Positions 1 to 8,862 of a stretch of 64,000 nucleotides of DNA are shown in pieces. The first letter of the stretch is position 1, and each line of letters begins with the position of its first letter. The stretch comes from Thiomicrorhabdus sp965603495 (GTDB lineage: Bacteria > Pseudomonadota > Gammaproteobacteria > Thiomicrospirales > Thiomicrospiraceae), in the NCBI GenBank assembly GCA_965603495.1, contig CBFDDF010000001.1, forward strand, positions 682,001 to 746,000, given 5' to 3'. The position numbers and the translations under genes were made by a program. The notes under the pieces are model-generated. The model did no database searches. It saw only the letters and a list, made by a program, of their open reading frames with translations, and was not told the DNA's origin.

Positions 1-1
1 C

Positions 2-40
2 GGCGTCAAAAGTCTGCAAGAAGCGTTAGGCGTTCTCTGA
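2..40 (+). CDS. possible C-terminal end of an upstream gene (partial)
   Basis: Frame 2 reads 12 residues (GVKSLQEALGVL) and stops at TGA 38-40. The composition is protein-like, and another frame also stays open to 45, so the call is tentative. If real, the gene runs in from the left and makes the repeat at 67-78 another copy just downstream of a stop codon. No family can be assigned. Confidence 0.3.
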   Translation, partial: GVKSLQEALGVL

Positions 41-66
41 CTTAGCTTAAGCCTTCTTTTTAAAAG

Positions 67-78
67 ACCAGGCCTGGT
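67..78. repeat. ACCAGGCCTGGT palindrome, copy 1
   Basis: Perfect 12-bp palindrome, extended to 14 bp by flanking G and C (66-79). It lies upstream of the FadL-type gene and about 27 bp after a possible stop codon at 38-40. First of 15 exact copies in the window. Confidence 0.9.
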
Positions 79-203
79 CACTTATTGTTCAAGTACTCAA
101 TGCAATTCAATTTACTTATCGCAGACCTGGTTATTTTCGATTATCGGTATGGCCTAAGTACTGATAGAATGTCGCAAATTCAAAAATAGTCACAGGAGAT
201 AAG

Positions 204-1496
204 ATGTCATTCAATAAGTTAACAGGTGCAATTTTAATCGCTTTGGCATCACAAGCCGCCAATGCATCAGGTTTTGCATTAATCGAGCAAAGTGCTAGTG
301 GTCAGGGCCTTTCTTACGCCGGTGCGGCCGCCAATGCAGAAGACGCCAGTGTCATGTGGTTTAACCCAGCTGGACTGACTGAGATTGAAGGTAGTCAGGC
401 TATCTTGGGTGCACATATTATCTCTCCAGCCGCAGGTTTTTCTAACAATAGCTCCTATTTTGTTGCTCCAGGTAATGATATTTCTGGTTCAGGTGATGAT
501 GGGGCAACCCTTGGCTTAGTGCCTAATATTTACTGGAAAGGTAAGTTCGGTGACTATGATGCTGGTTTGGGAATCAATGTTCCGTTTGGTCAACATATTT
601 CTTATGACGATGACTGGGTTGGGCGCTATCATGCAACTGAAACAAACCTGAAGACTCTAAATATTAATCCTGCAATTGCTCGTAAAATAAATAATCAATT
701 TTCTTTTGGTTTTGGTTTGAACGCGCAGTATGTGGATGTGATTTTGGAACAGAAGATTAATCAATCAGCCATTCCTGATGCTGATGCTATTGCAGAAGTC
801 ACTGGCGATAGTTGGGCATATGGTTACAATTTGGGTTTGATGTACACACCAGTAGAAGCGCTCAATATTGGTTTGGCATATCGCTCTGCAATGACGCATG
901 ATGTTAAAGGTAACGTGGACTACACAGGGATTAACTCGACGGACCCAATAGCTGCCGGACCAACTTACCTAAGTGATATATTGTTTGACGCAAAGGCTTC
1001 CGCGACCGTTAACCTTCCAGCAACGGCAAGTTTGGCAGTTGACTATAAGCTGAATGATAAGCTTCAGTTGTTAGCGAGTAGCACCTGGACAGGTTGGAAG
1101 GCTTATGATGAACTGGTTGTGGAATTTGATAACAACGGGCCTGATTCAGAATCTAATCAAAATTTTGGCGATAGTATGCGTTATGCAATCGGTATGATTT
1201 ACCAATTAAACGATACTTGGAAGTTGCGTACTGGTTTAGCTTTAGATGAAACCCCGATTCCTGACAAATATAGCCGTTCTCCAAGAACGCCCGACGCAGA
1301 CCGTAAGTGGGTTTCAGTGGGTGCTGGGTACCAAGTGAGTCCTAAAATGTCGATTGATTTCGCATACACTCGTATCATGGCGGATAAAGCGGGTGTTGAC
1401 TATACAGTGGAATCTGATTTAGGTAACAGTGTTTTAGTCGGTTCATACGATTTATCGGTTGATATTTTAAGTGCACAATTGGTTTGGAATTATTAA
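204..1496 (+). CDS. FadL/OmpP1/TodX-family outer membrane transporter
   Basis: Predicted outer-membrane beta-barrel of the FadL family, which carries long-chain fatty acids or other hydrophobic compounds across the outer membrane. The 430-residue length fits the family. Residues 1-21 form a signal peptide ending ANA, and the mature N-terminus (SGFALIEQSASGQGLSYAGAA) with the following NPAGL motif is the FadL hatch signature. The C-terminus ends in an aromatic-rich strand (LVWNY), as expected for barrel assembly. The ATG at 204 is preceded by AGGAG at 193-197. It stands alone, with a terminator at 1558-1595. The substrate cannot be read from sequence; FadL itself or an aromatic-hydrocarbon porin are both possible. 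Confidence 0.88.
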   Translation: MSFNKLTGAILIALASQAANASGFALIEQSASGQGLSYAGAAANAEDASVMWFNPAGLTEIEGSQAILGAHIISPAAGFSNNSSYFVAPGNDISGSGDDGATLGLVPNIYWKGKFGDYDAGLGINVPFGQHISYDDDWVGRYHATETNLKTLNINPAIARKINNQFSFGFGLNAQYVDVILEQKINQSAIPDADAIAEVTGDSWAYGYNLGLMYTPVEALNIGLAYRSAMTHDVKGNVDYTGINSTDPIAAGPTYLSDILFDAKASATVNLPATASLAVDYKLNDKLQLLASSTWTGWKAYDELVVEFDNNGPDSESNQNFGDSMRYAIGMIYQLNDTWKLRTGLALDETPIPDKYSRSPRTPDADRKWVSVGAGYQVSPKMSIDFAYTRIMADKAGVDYTVESDLGNSVLVGSYDLSVDILSAQLVWNY

Positions 1497-1525
1497 TCTG
1501 AATTATGTTTCATTTGTTTAAAGTT

Positions 1526-1537
1526 ACCAGGCCTGGT
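1526..1537. repeat. ACCAGGCCTGGT palindrome, copy 2
   Basis: Perfect palindrome, 29 bp after the FadL stop and upstream of the terminator at 1558. Symmetry extends on both sides (AAAGTT before, AACTTT after), giving a 24-bp palindrome at 1520-1543. It lies between convergent genes. Confidence 0.95.
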
Positions 1538-1557
1538 AACTTTAAAATAGAGATGCT

Positions 1558-1595
1558 AAAAAGCCCGCTTATTCAATGAATATGCGGGCTTTTTT
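1558..1595. terminator. bidirectional rho-independent terminator
   Basis: Stem AAGCCCGC (1561-1568) pairs with GCGGGCTT (1584-1591). It is flanked by A and T tracts, so it can serve the FadL gene on the plus strand and the monophosphatase gene on the minus strand. Confidence 0.85.
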
Positions 1596-1763
1596 ATGCC
1601 TGTTCATGAGTTTCCAGGTGTACAGTATTTACGAACTCAATAATCGAAGCTTATGTATTTACCCTCTATAGATAAAGAATAGTGTCGGTGCTGGCTAAAT
1701 ATTTGGTGGTGAGCGCTAGCAATATTTAATAGCTTGCCTGATGATTTGGATTCAATAATAAGA

Positions 1764-2570
1764 TTAAGCCTTTAAGAAAGTCAGCCACTCTTTAAATAAA
1801 TCCGGGGTGGTGGCTGCGACTGCTGAGCGTTTTTCAACTCTAGCAACAACCACTTTATCCTGTTCTAGCGTACAACTTTGTCCGCCAGCTTCTTCTAAAA
1901 TCAACCAGCCAGCGGCATAGTCCCAAATGTTTTGTGCACCGTGCAGGTAAACCTGGCCACGTCCCGCGGCAATCCAACACCAGTCAAGTGCGACTGAACC
2001 AAAACTGCGTTGCGATGAGTAAGGCGCTTGGGTCGCCAGGCGAGTCGCTAAGGCAGGCTGAAGGCGTTTAAAGTCGACAATACTGCTACATTGGCTTAAA
2101 GCGGTTTTCGGTGTTTGTGCCTGTAATGGATTGTTGTTTAATTCTGCCCCCATGCCCTTTCTGGCCGCAAACATCTCATCACGTGAAGGGTCGTAAACCA
2201 GTCCGACGACAATTTCTCCCTGAATCATTAGCGCCAAAGAGACGGAATAGACAGGAATGCCGATTGCAAAATTACTGGTGCCATCAACGGGGTCGAGTAT
2301 CCAGCAACCGTCCAAGCTATTCATCGCTTGTTCTTGCTCTACGAGTGTCGATTCTTCACCTAAAAAAGCGTACTCGGGCCAGTTTTTTTCTAAGAAAGCT
2401 TGGGTCTGAATTTGCATCTGAGTATCGGCTTCGGTCAGCAGTGAGCCATCAGCTTTTATTTCTGCTGAGACTTGCTCAAATCGAGAGAGCACTTCAGTTT
2501 TAGCGAGCGTAATAATGCCGTTTTTGAGTTTGGTCCATTTCTGTTCATCAGTAAATACATGCTTTTTCAT
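1764..2570 (-). CDS. inositol monophosphatase family protein
   Basis: Mg2+-dependent phosphatase of the IMPase/SuhB/CysQ fold, 268 residues. The metal-binding motifs are visible: GEES near residue 71, DPVDGTSNF near 95 and WDYAAGWLILEEAGG near 216. It probably acts on inositol-1-phosphate or a related phosphomonoester; the exact substrate cannot be decided from these motifs. The start ATG follows an AAGAGA ribosome site. It lies 17 bp downstream of the CBS membrane protein gene and is probably co-transcribed with it. An A-rich N-terminus lacks the usual SuhB opening, so the symbol is left blank. Confidence 0.8.
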   Translation of the reverse strand: MKKHVFTDEQKWTKLKNGIITLAKTEVLSRFEQVSAEIKADGSLLTEADTQMQIQTQAFLEKNWPEYAFLGEESTLVEQEQAMNSLDGCWILDPVDGTSNFAIGIPVYSVSLALMIQGEIVVGLVYDPSRDEMFAARKGMGAELNNNPLQAQTPKTALSQCSSIVDFKRLQPALATRLATQAPYSSQRSFGSVALDWCWIAAGRGQVYLHGAQNIWDYAAGWLILEEAGGQSCTLEQDKVVVARVEKRSAVAATTPDLFKEWLTFLKA

Positions 2571-2587
2571 AGAATCATCTCTTTAAA

Positions 2588-3859
2588 TTATTCGTCGCTC
2601 GGGGGGGTTAAGCGAATGGTTTCGATGGCATTGCTTGAGGTTTCAACCACCTCTAATACATAGTCATCTACCTTGATGCAGGTACCAGGAGACGGTAATG
2701 TTTCCAATACTTCTTGAATTAGACCGTTGAGAGTCTTCGGCCCATCCGTCGGTAATGTGAGTTGGTATTCCTTATTCAGGTCACGAATAAATTCTGAAGC
2801 ATTAATTGTCATTGTGCCGTCAGTATGCAATGAAACGGTATCTTGATATTTGCTTTTGGAATCGGTTGAAAGTTTACCGACAATCTCTTCAAGCAAATCT
2901 TCCATGGTCAGTAAGCCTTGAAGGTCTCCATATTCATCAACAATGAGTGCCATGCGTCGTTTGTGATCGTTGAACTTTCTTAATTGTACGTTTAGAGAGG
3001 TGGTCTCTGGAATAAAGTACGCAGGTCGGGTGATTTTAACAATATCTTTGAGAGAAACGTCATTACGCATCAAAATGGGTAGGGCACGACGTAGATTGAG
3101 TATGCCGATTAAATCCTCTTCAATCGAGCCGCGGTAAAGCGGGATACGGGTATAAGGAGATTTTTGAATGGCTTTTAAAACCCCTTCAAAGGGTTGGTTT
3201 AAGTCAACACCGTACATATCTTGTTTCGGAATCATAACGTCTTCGACTGTCACGCTTTCCAAATTCAATACGCTAGAGAGCATTGAACGATATTGAGCCG
3301 GTAATTGATTGGTTGCTTCATCTATTAAAGTTTGCAATTCCTCATGGCTTAAAGAGTGTTGGTCATCGTTCTGTTTGATGTCGACACGGAAAGTTTTCAA
3401 TAAGCCATTGGCAAAAAAGTTTACCAACCACACTATGGGGGAGAGTATTTTTAATAAAGGCATTAAAACGTAAGCCGCAGGATAAGCGATTTTTTCGGGG
3501 TAAAGCGCCGCCAGGGTTTTAGGGGCAACTTCTGAAAATACTAAAATAATTAAGGTTAGCAGGCCTGCCGCCAAGGCGATGCCAGCCTCACCAAACAGCT
3601 TCATGGCGATGATGGTCGCGATGGATGAGGCGAAGATGTTTACAAAATTGTTGCCGAGTAAAATGACTCCGAGCAGTCTATCTGGAGATTCGAGGAGTTT
3701 TTGAGCCTTAATCGCGCCTTTGTGGCCAGCGTTGGCTTGGTGCTTTAATCGATAGCGATTTAAGGCCATCATGCTGGTTTCAGAGCTTGAAAACAGAGCG
3801 GATAAAATAATGAGAAGGGCAAGGATGCCAAAAAGGATCGAAATATCTAGCGAATTCAA
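2588..3859 (-). CDS. CorC/HlyC-type CBS-domain membrane protein (DUF21, CorB/YfjD-like)
   Basis: 423-residue inner-membrane protein. Order of domains: DUF21/CNNM transmembrane domain (residues about 1-180, with the SSSETSMMALNRYRLKH motif near 25), two CBS domains (about 200-320, with DLIGILNLR and ALIVDEYGDLQGLLTMEDLLEEIVG), then a CorC/HlyC C-terminal domain to about 415. The family (CorB/YfjD, CNNM) is linked to magnesium or cobalt efflux and homeostasis. The frame opens with TTG; no ATG or GTG is in frame upstream, and a later start would cut the first membrane helix. The pairing with the ypjD-like gene and divergent ffh is the same as in E. coli. Confidence 0.85.
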   Translation of the reverse strand: MNSLDISILFGILALLIILSALFSSSETSMMALNRYRLKHQANAGHKGAIKAQKLLESPDRLLGVILLGNNFVNIFASSIATIIAMKLFGEAGIALAAGLLTLIILVFSEVAPKTLAALYPEKIAYPAAYVLMPLLKILSPIVWLVNFFANGLLKTFRVDIKQNDDQHSLSHEELQTLIDEATNQLPAQYRSMLSSVLNLESVTVEDVMIPKQDMYGVDLNQPFEGVLKAIQKSPYTRIPLYRGSIEEDLIGILNLRRALPILMRNDVSLKDIVKITRPAYFIPETTSLNVQLRKFNDHKRRMALIVDEYGDLQGLLTMEDLLEEIVGKLSTDSKSKYQDTVSLHTDGTMTINASEFIRDLNKEYQLTLPTDGPKTLNGLIQEVLETLPSPGTCIKVDDYVLEVVETSSNAIETIRLTPPSDE

Positions 3860-4086
3860 TGTGATTTCGTCGGTTATGAATGAACGCAGATTATACCGCT
3901 TTATGCGATCCGAAAAAAGCCCACTGTTATAAAGTTAATGTAGTAGGTTTATAGCGATCGTCTGAGTTAAGTAGTTGAATTTGAAGTGTAAGTTGGTTTT
4001 AATGCCTGAATAGGTTCAAGCATTGCAATGAATGGCTAAGATGGTATTCAAACAAGGCTCTGATTAGAGTGCTTGTAGATAAGGCG

Positions 4087-4878
4087 TCAGTATCCAATTA
4101 GTTTCAATATAATTTCGGTTCCGACATAACTTAGAATTAATAGAAAATAAGCCCAGATGGTATATCGCGCGGCTTTTTGACCACGCCAGCCATATTTAAA
4201 ATGGCCGAATAGGAAGGTCGCATAGACCAACCAAGACAAGATCGAGAAAAAGGTTTTGTGAATCAAGTGTTGCGCAAAGATATCTTCTATAAAGAATACA
4301 CCACTGACTAAAGCAAAGCTTAAAAAGATAAAGCCAATCAATACCAATTGAATTAAGGTGTTTTCCATGACCTGTAGCGGCGGTAGAGCTTGCATCAATC
4401 TAGAGAGTTGTTTGGTTCGGAAGCGGCGCTCTTGCAATGCATATAAAACCGCTTGCGCCGCCGCAATACCCATAATGCTGTAGGCAGAGATAGAAATCAG
4501 TACATGACTGCCAATCTCAAAAGACAGTGGGTTTTCACTGTGAATCGCTAAAGGCAATAAAGTGGTCAGCGCGGCAAGCGGATAGATGAAAATCCCCAGG
4601 GTTTCGGTGTTTTTATTGATATTGGTAATCAATAGGATGACACTGCCAAGCACAGCGATTAGAGAGAGCACGTTGCCGATATGAAAGTTGATTCCATGAT
4701 CAGTCAATAGGGTAGCGCTTAGGGCGTAAGCATGTAGAATCGTCGCAATGACGGCGAGTTGTATGACTTGTGAGCGCACATCAATAGTGGCATGACTTTG
4801 GATTTTTCGCCAAATCAGGCTGCTTGCATATAGATATAGGAGGCTGGCGAATAATGCGCTAAATCCACTGATTAACAT
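4087..4878 (-). CDS. ypjD: YpjD/CcsA-like cytochrome c assembly family membrane protein
   Basis: 263-residue integral membrane protein with about eight hydrophobic helices, matching the CcsA/CcmC-like fold of YpjD. The family is related to haem handling for cytochrome c maturation, but YpjD itself has no settled role. The His at about residue 217 in FLFGHFKYGWRG is typical. It is divergent from ffh, and the ypjD-corB/ffh arrangement is conserved in gammaproteobacteria. The start ATG follows AAAGG. A 227-bp gap with no recognisable terminator separates it from the CBS gene. Confidence 0.8.
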   Translation of the reverse strand: MLISGFSALFASLLYLYASSLIWRKIQSHATIDVRSQVIQLAVIATILHAYALSATLLTDHGINFHIGNVLSLIAVLGSVILLITNINKNTETLGIFIYPLAALTTLLPLAIHSENPLSFEIGSHVLISISAYSIMGIAAAQAVLYALQERRFRTKQLSRLMQALPPLQVMENTLIQLVLIGFIFLSFALVSGVFFIEDIFAQHLIHKTFFSILSWLVYATFLFGHFKYGWRGQKAARYTIWAYFLLILSYVGTEIILKLIGY

Positions 4879-4973
4879 AAAATAGAACCTTTGATTATGA
4901 GAAACCCCACGAAGGAGAGTGTATTCATGGACTGGGGTCGCGATGAAGGCATCAATCTGTGAGATATTTCAGC

Positions 4974-4979
4974 TATAAT
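4974..4979 (+). promoter_or_regulatory. candidate -10 element for ffh
   Basis: TATAAT lies about 98 bp upstream of the ffh start. The region 17 bp further upstream has no good -35 match, so only the -10 is offered. Confidence 0.35.
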
Positions 4980-5076
4980 AGCGGAATTATTTTTTGAATT
5001 GAAGACCGTACGCATTTAAAAGCACAAACTTATCTGTGTGATGTGCAGTAATGTACCGTTTTGTTAGGAGTTTTGT

Positions 5077-6462
5077 ATGTTTGACAATCTATCCGACCGT
5101 TTGTCGAAAACCTTTAAGGCCATTCGTGGTCAGGGAAGACTGACCGAAGCCAATGTAAAAGATGCGCTAAGAGATGTGCGCCGTGCGTTGTTAGAGGCTG
5201 ATGTTGCTTTGCCTGTTGTCAAAAGCTTTATTGATAAGGTGCAAGCCCGCGCAATAGGCACTGAGGTTTCTACTAGCCTAAATCCTGGTCAAGCTTTTAT
5301 CAAAATTGTACGTGAGCAGTTGACCGAAGTGATGGGGGCAGAAGCCGAACCGCTTAACTTCAATGTTGAACCGCCTGCGGTCATTATGGTCGCCGGTCTG
5401 CAGGGTGCGGGTAAAACTACCTCTGTTGCTAAATTAGCTAAACTACTGAAAGAGCGTGATAAGAAAAAAGTCATGTTGGTTTCTGCTGATGTTTATCGCC
5501 CAGCGGCGATTAAACAGTTGGAAACCTTAGCGGAACAAATTGATGTGTTGTTTTTTCCATCTTCAGCAGATCAAGATCCACTCCAGATTGCTAAAAATGC
5601 CCACGCGGAAGCTAAAAAGCAATTTGTCGATGTCTTGATTCTAGATACCGCGGGTCGTTTACATATCGATGCCGAGATGATGCAGGAAATCCAGCATTTA
5701 CATCAGAGTATCAATCCTTGTGAGACACTGTTTGTCGTAGACTCCATGACAGGGCAAGATGCCGCTAATACCGCTAAAGCTTTTAATGATGCTTTACCGT
5801 TAACGGGGATTATCTTAACCAAAACCGACGGTGATGCCCGTGGCGGTGCAGCACTTTCTATTCGTGAAGTCACCGGTAAACCAATTAAGTTCATTGGTTC
5901 TGGTGAAAAGGTGGATGCCTTAGAAACATTCCATCCAGATCGTATGGCGGGTCGAATTTTAGGCATGGGTGATGTCCTTAGTTTGATTGAAGACGCTGAG
6001 TCAAAGATTGATCAGAAAAAAGCCGAAAAATTTGCCCAAAAAATTCAGAAAACGGGCGCGTTTGATTTAGAAGATTTCCTTGAGCAACTACAACAAATCC
6101 AGAATATGGGCGGTGTAGGGGGCTTAATGGGGAAGTTGCCTGGCATGAGTCAGATGAAAGAACAAATCAGTGGTGATGTTGCCGAGAAAGAATTTAGACG
6201 TTTGGAGGCGATGATTAACTCAATGACTCGCCAAGAGCGACGTTTCCCGGCCGTCATTAAAGGTTCTCGTAAACGTCGTATCGCATTGGGTTCTGGTACC
6301 ACCGTGCCGGATGTGAATCGTTTATTAAAGCAGTTTACTCAAATGCAAAAGATGATGAAAAAAGTCTCTAAAGGCGGCATGAAAAATATGATGCGCGGTT
6401 TAGCCGGTAAGTTGCCGCCAGGAATGGGCGGTATGGGTGGTATGCCTCCTGGCATGAGGTAA
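5077..6462 (+). CDS. ffh: signal recognition particle protein Ffh
   Basis: 461-residue SRP54 GTPase that binds 4.5S RNA and delivers signal-sequence-bearing ribosomes to FtsY at the membrane. It has an N domain (1-85), a G domain with P-loop GLQGAGKTTS at about 107, DTAGR at 190 and TKTDGDARGGAALS at 248, and a Met-rich M domain (about 300-461) ending in GMGGMGGMPPGMR. Length is normal. RBS TAGGAG lies just upstream of the ATG. It is followed by its own terminator at 6582, separating it from rpsP. Confidence 0.98.
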   Translation: MFDNLSDRLSKTFKAIRGQGRLTEANVKDALRDVRRALLEADVALPVVKSFIDKVQARAIGTEVSTSLNPGQAFIKIVREQLTEVMGAEAEPLNFNVEPPAVIMVAGLQGAGKTTSVAKLAKLLKERDKKKVMLVSADVYRPAAIKQLETLAEQIDVLFFPSSADQDPLQIAKNAHAEAKKQFVDVLILDTAGRLHIDAEMMQEIQHLHQSINPCETLFVVDSMTGQDAANTAKAFNDALPLTGIILTKTDGDARGGAALSIREVTGKPIKFIGSGEKVDALETFHPDRMAGRILGMGDVLSLIEDAESKIDQKKAEKFAQKIQKTGAFDLEDFLEQLQQIQNMGGVGGLMGKLPGMSQMKEQISGDVAEKEFRRLEAMINSMTRQERRFPAVIKGSRKRRIALGSGTTVPDVNRLLKQFTQMQKMMKKVSKGGMKNMMRGLAGKLPPGMGGMGGMPPGMR

Positions 6463-6494
6463 GTTTGCATTTTAAGTTCATGTTTTCAAATTTG

Positions 6495-6506
6495 ACCAGG
6501 CCTGGC
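6495..6506. repeat. ACCAGGCCTGGC, degenerate copy of the palindrome
   Basis: Matches the repeat at 11 of 12 positions; the last T is C. It starts 33 bp after the ffh stop codon, upstream of the ffh terminator. Confidence 0.75.
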
Positions 6507-6581
6507 CAGCGTTTTTAAAGAAGGGCTTGAGTCTGTTTAAATACGATTGACGATGTTTACTTTAAGCATCGTTAACATCAG

Positions 6582-6618
6582 AAGGCCTTAAGCGAACAGG
6601 TTTGCTTAGGGCTTTTTT
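6582..6618 (+). terminator. ffh rho-independent terminator
   Basis: A 12-bp stem (6582-6593 with 6604-6615, two G-U pairs) around a 10-nt loop runs into six T residues. Confidence 0.8.
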
Positions 6619-6745
6619 GTGGGCGGATGTTAAGTCGTAGCAATTCGAATGAATGCAAAGCTGTTCAACGTTAAAAGCTCGTAGAGACAGAGCATTGTGA
6701 TTCGGGGAAGGATGCTTTAAAGCCATAAATAATTAAGATAACTCA

Positions 6746-6774
6746 TTGAAGTTAAGTGTAATTGTCGGTATAAT
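6746..6774 (+). promoter_or_regulatory. sigma-70 promoter of the rpsP operon
   Basis: TTGAAG (6746-6751), a 17-bp spacer and TATAAT (6769-6774). It is 86 bp upstream of the rpsP start and is the best sigma-70 match in the window. Confidence 0.7.
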
Positions 6775-6860
6775 CCCGCTCTTCGCCAAATGGTTGGTGG
6801 AAAACAGAAGAATTAGTTGAGGGGATTACCTCTCATCGCCTGATTAAAAGGAAATATATT

Positions 6861-7106
6861 ATGGTAGTTATTCGTTTAGCACGTGGTGGATCTAAAAAGC
6901 GTCCTTTCTATAAAATGGTTGTTGCAGATCAACGTTATAAAGCAACTGGCCGTTTCATCGAGCAAGTTGGTTTTTATAACCCAGTAGCGACTGGTGGTGA
7001 AGAAAAAACCCGTCTTGATCAGGCGCGTCTTGATTTCTGGATTGGCCAAGGTGCTCAAATGAGCCCACGTGTTGCTAGTGTTGTTAAGCAAGCGACTCAA
7101 GCTTAA
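6861..7106 (+). CDS. rpsP: 30S ribosomal protein S16
   Basis: 81-residue S16, a small-subunit assembly protein. The opening MVVIRLARGGSKKRPFYKMVVAD and the RFIEQVGFYNP segment are diagnostic. RBS AAAGGA precedes the ATG. First gene of the conserved rpsP-rimM-trmD-rplS operon; rimM follows after 29 bp. Confidence 0.97.
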   Translation: MVVIRLARGGSKKRPFYKMVVADQRYKATGRFIEQVGFYNPVATGGEEKTRLDQARLDFWIGQGAQMSPRVASVVKQATQA

Positions 7107-7135
7107 TTGCTTCTTACCGTTAAAAAGGCTTAGAT

Positions 7136-7657
7136 ATGTCTGATGAAAAACTGATTGTCGGTCAGATTAACGGTATTTTCGGGGTTAACGGATGGGTGAA
7201 AATATTCTCCCATACGGACCCGAGAAAAAATATTTTAGACTACTCGCCTTGGTGGATTAAATGCAAAGGCGAGTGGCGTCAAGTCAAGATACTTGACAGT
7301 AAAGTGCAGTCAGGTGGTAAAACACTGGTTGCTCAGATCGAAAATGTGACTGATCGTGATATAGCCCGTGAGTACATGGGATGTGAAATCGCCATTGACC
7401 GCTCTCAGCTTAAACAAGCAAATGATGGTTGGTTTTGGATTGATTTAATTGGCTGCCAAGTCACAACGCAAGATAATATTGCGTTGGGTGAGGTGACGGA
7501 TATTGTTCAGACAGGCGCGCACGATGTGTTGCGCATTAAAGGCGATCAAGAAATATTGATTCCTTTTGTTATGGAACGCTTTATTCAGTCAGTGGATATC
7601 GACAATAAACAAATTATTGTCGACTGGGAACTAGAAGCGGAAGACAGTGAGGTTTGA
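7136..7657 (+). CDS. rimM: 16S rRNA processing protein RimM
   Basis: 173-residue ribosome maturation factor that helps assemble the 30S head and binds S19. The N-terminal barrel has the VGQINGIFGVNGWVKIFSHT motif (residues 8-27), and the C-terminal PRC-barrel has GEVTDIVQTGAHDVLRIKG. It is the second gene of the operon and overlaps trmD by 11 bp, so translational coupling is likely. Confidence 0.95.
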   Translation: MSDEKLIVGQINGIFGVNGWVKIFSHTDPRKNILDYSPWWIKCKGEWRQVKILDSKVQSGGKTLVAQIENVTDRDIAREYMGCEIAIDRSQLKQANDGWFWIDLIGCQVTTQDNIALGEVTDIVQTGAHDVLRIKGDQEILIPFVMERFIQSVDIDNKQIIVDWELEAEDSEV

Positions 7658-8339
7658 TGTCATTACCTTGTTTCCGGAAATGTTTAGCGCATTAACGGAG
7701 TCAGGTGTAAGTCGGCGTGCAATTCAATCTGAACTTTATGCTTTAAAAACCTGGAATCCACGCCAGTTTACGTTGGATAAACATAAAACAGTTGATGATC
7801 GTCCTTATGGGGGCGGGCCAGGAATGGTCATGATGTATCAACCGTTAAAAGATACGCTTTCTGCGATTGAAGGTGAGTTACAGGCAAAACCACATGTGGT
7901 GTATTTATCACCACAAGGTCAGCCACTTACTCAGCAGAAAGTGGCTGATTTAACTCAGTATGACAATATTACCTTGCTCTGCGGCCGCTATGAAGGGGTT
8001 GATGAGCGTTTGATTACTTCATCTGTGGATGAAGAAATTAGCATAGGGGATTTTGTCGTCAGTGGCGGGGAACTGCCAGCAATGATGTTAATGGATGCGG
8101 TTATCCGCTTAATTCCTGGCGCGTTGGGGCACAGTCAATCAGCTGAGCAAGACTCATTTTCAGACGGACTGCTGGATTGTCCGCACTATACCCGACCTGA
8201 GGTCGTGGATGGTATGAGTGTTCCTTCGGTATTAATAGAAGGAAATCATGCCAAAATTGATGCTTGGCGACAAGCTCAAAAATTAGCGCGAACCCAGCAA
8301 CGTCGTCCAGATATTTTGTCTGACAAAAAAAACAGTTAA
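7647..8339 (+). CDS. trmD: tRNA (guanine-N1)-methyltransferase TrmD
   Basis: 230-residue enzyme that makes m1G37 in tRNA using SAM. The family knot motifs are present: YGGGPGMVMMYQPL, VYLSPQGQPL, LLCGRYEGVDER and SIGDFVVSGGELPAMMLMDA. Translation starts at GTG 7647, inside the end of rimM. At 230 residues it is slightly shorter than E. coli TrmD (255), lacking some C-terminal residues. Third gene of the operon. Confidence 0.96.
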   Translation: MRFDVITLFPEMFSALTESGVSRRAIQSELYALKTWNPRQFTLDKHKTVDDRPYGGGPGMVMMYQPLKDTLSAIEGELQAKPHVVYLSPQGQPLTQQKVADLTQYDNITLLCGRYEGVDERLITSSVDEEISIGDFVVSGGELPAMMLMDAVIRLIPGALGHSQSAEQDSFSDGLLDCPHYTRPEVVDGMSVPSVLIEGNHAKIDAWRQAQKLARTQQRRPDILSDKKNS

Positions 8340-8403
8340 AAACTCGGATTTAACCTCTGGTTAGCAAGTGATAACTTGATTAGCGAATGTTGAATAAACT
8401 TTT

Positions 8404-8421
8404 AGAAGGGATAACCCTTCT
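8404..8421 (+). other. hairpin in the rplS leader
   Basis: AGAAGGG and CCCTTCT form a perfect 7-bp stem around ATAA, 45 bp before the rplS start. No T tract follows, so it is an mRNA leader structure rather than a terminator. It could tune rplS translation relative to trmD; that role is inferred. Confidence 0.45.
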
Positions 8422-8466
8422 GGTTCACAATAGAATTGATTGAACCGAAATATGGAGAAGCTTAAA

Positions 8467-8811
8467 ATGAGCGATATCATTAAGCGTATTGAAGCAGAAC
8501 AAATGACTAAAGTATTACCAGTATTTGGTCCTGGTGATACAGTTGTTGTACAGGTTAAGGTTGTAGAAGGTAAAAACGAACGTCTTCAGGCTTTTGAAGG
8601 TGTTGTTATTGCGATGAAGAGCCGTGGTATTAACTCTAACTTCATCGTGCGTAAGATTTCACACGGTGTAGGTGTTGAACGTACTTTCCAGACTTATAGC
8701 CCTGTAGTAGACAGTGTTGAAGTTAAGCGTCGCGGCGCAGTTCGTCGTGCGAAACTTTACTATCTACGTGAGCTTTCTGGTCGTGCAGCACGTATCAGAG
8801 AAAAAGTATAA
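8467..8811 (+). CDS. rplS: 50S ribosomal protein L19
   Basis: 114-residue large-subunit protein at the 30S-50S interface. Family motifs include FGPGDTVVVQVKVVEG, RLQAFEGVVIA and the basic KRRGAVRRAKLYYLRELSGRAARI. I place the start at ATG 8467 (MSDIIKRIEAEQM), with GGAG at 8454-8457, because this matches the L19 N-terminus; upstream in-frame TTG 8440 and ATG 8452 would add residues. Last gene of the operon, ended by the terminator at 8836. Confidence 0.96.
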   Translation: MSDIIKRIEAEQMTKVLPVFGPGDTVVVQVKVVEGKNERLQAFEGVVIAMKSRGINSNFIVRKISHGVGVERTFQTYSPVVDSVEVKRRGAVRRAKLYYLRELSGRAARIREKV

Positions 8812-8835
8812 TCGTCTAACGATTAACTTGTTCTT

Positions 8836-8862
8836 AAAAACGCCCTTAATTGGGCGTTTTTT
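8836..8862 (+). terminator. rplS rho-independent terminator
   Basis: AACGCCC and GGGCGTT form the stem around TTAATT, followed by TTTTTT. It is preceded by an A tract. Confidence 0.88.

Larger units (their letters stand above)
6463..6860 (+). other. ffh-rpsP intergenic region (398 bp)
   Basis: Holds, in order, a one-mismatch copy of the ACCAGGCCTGGT repeat (6495-6506), the ffh terminator (6582-6618) and the rpsP promoter (6746-6774). About 70 bp of leader lies between that promoter and rpsP. No ORF or small RNA gene was recognised in it. Confidence 0.7.

Noticed and set aside
2111..2503. 130-residue open frame on the plus strand
   Set aside because: It lies entirely opposite the monophosphatase gene, whose conserved motifs are clear; the product has no family features.
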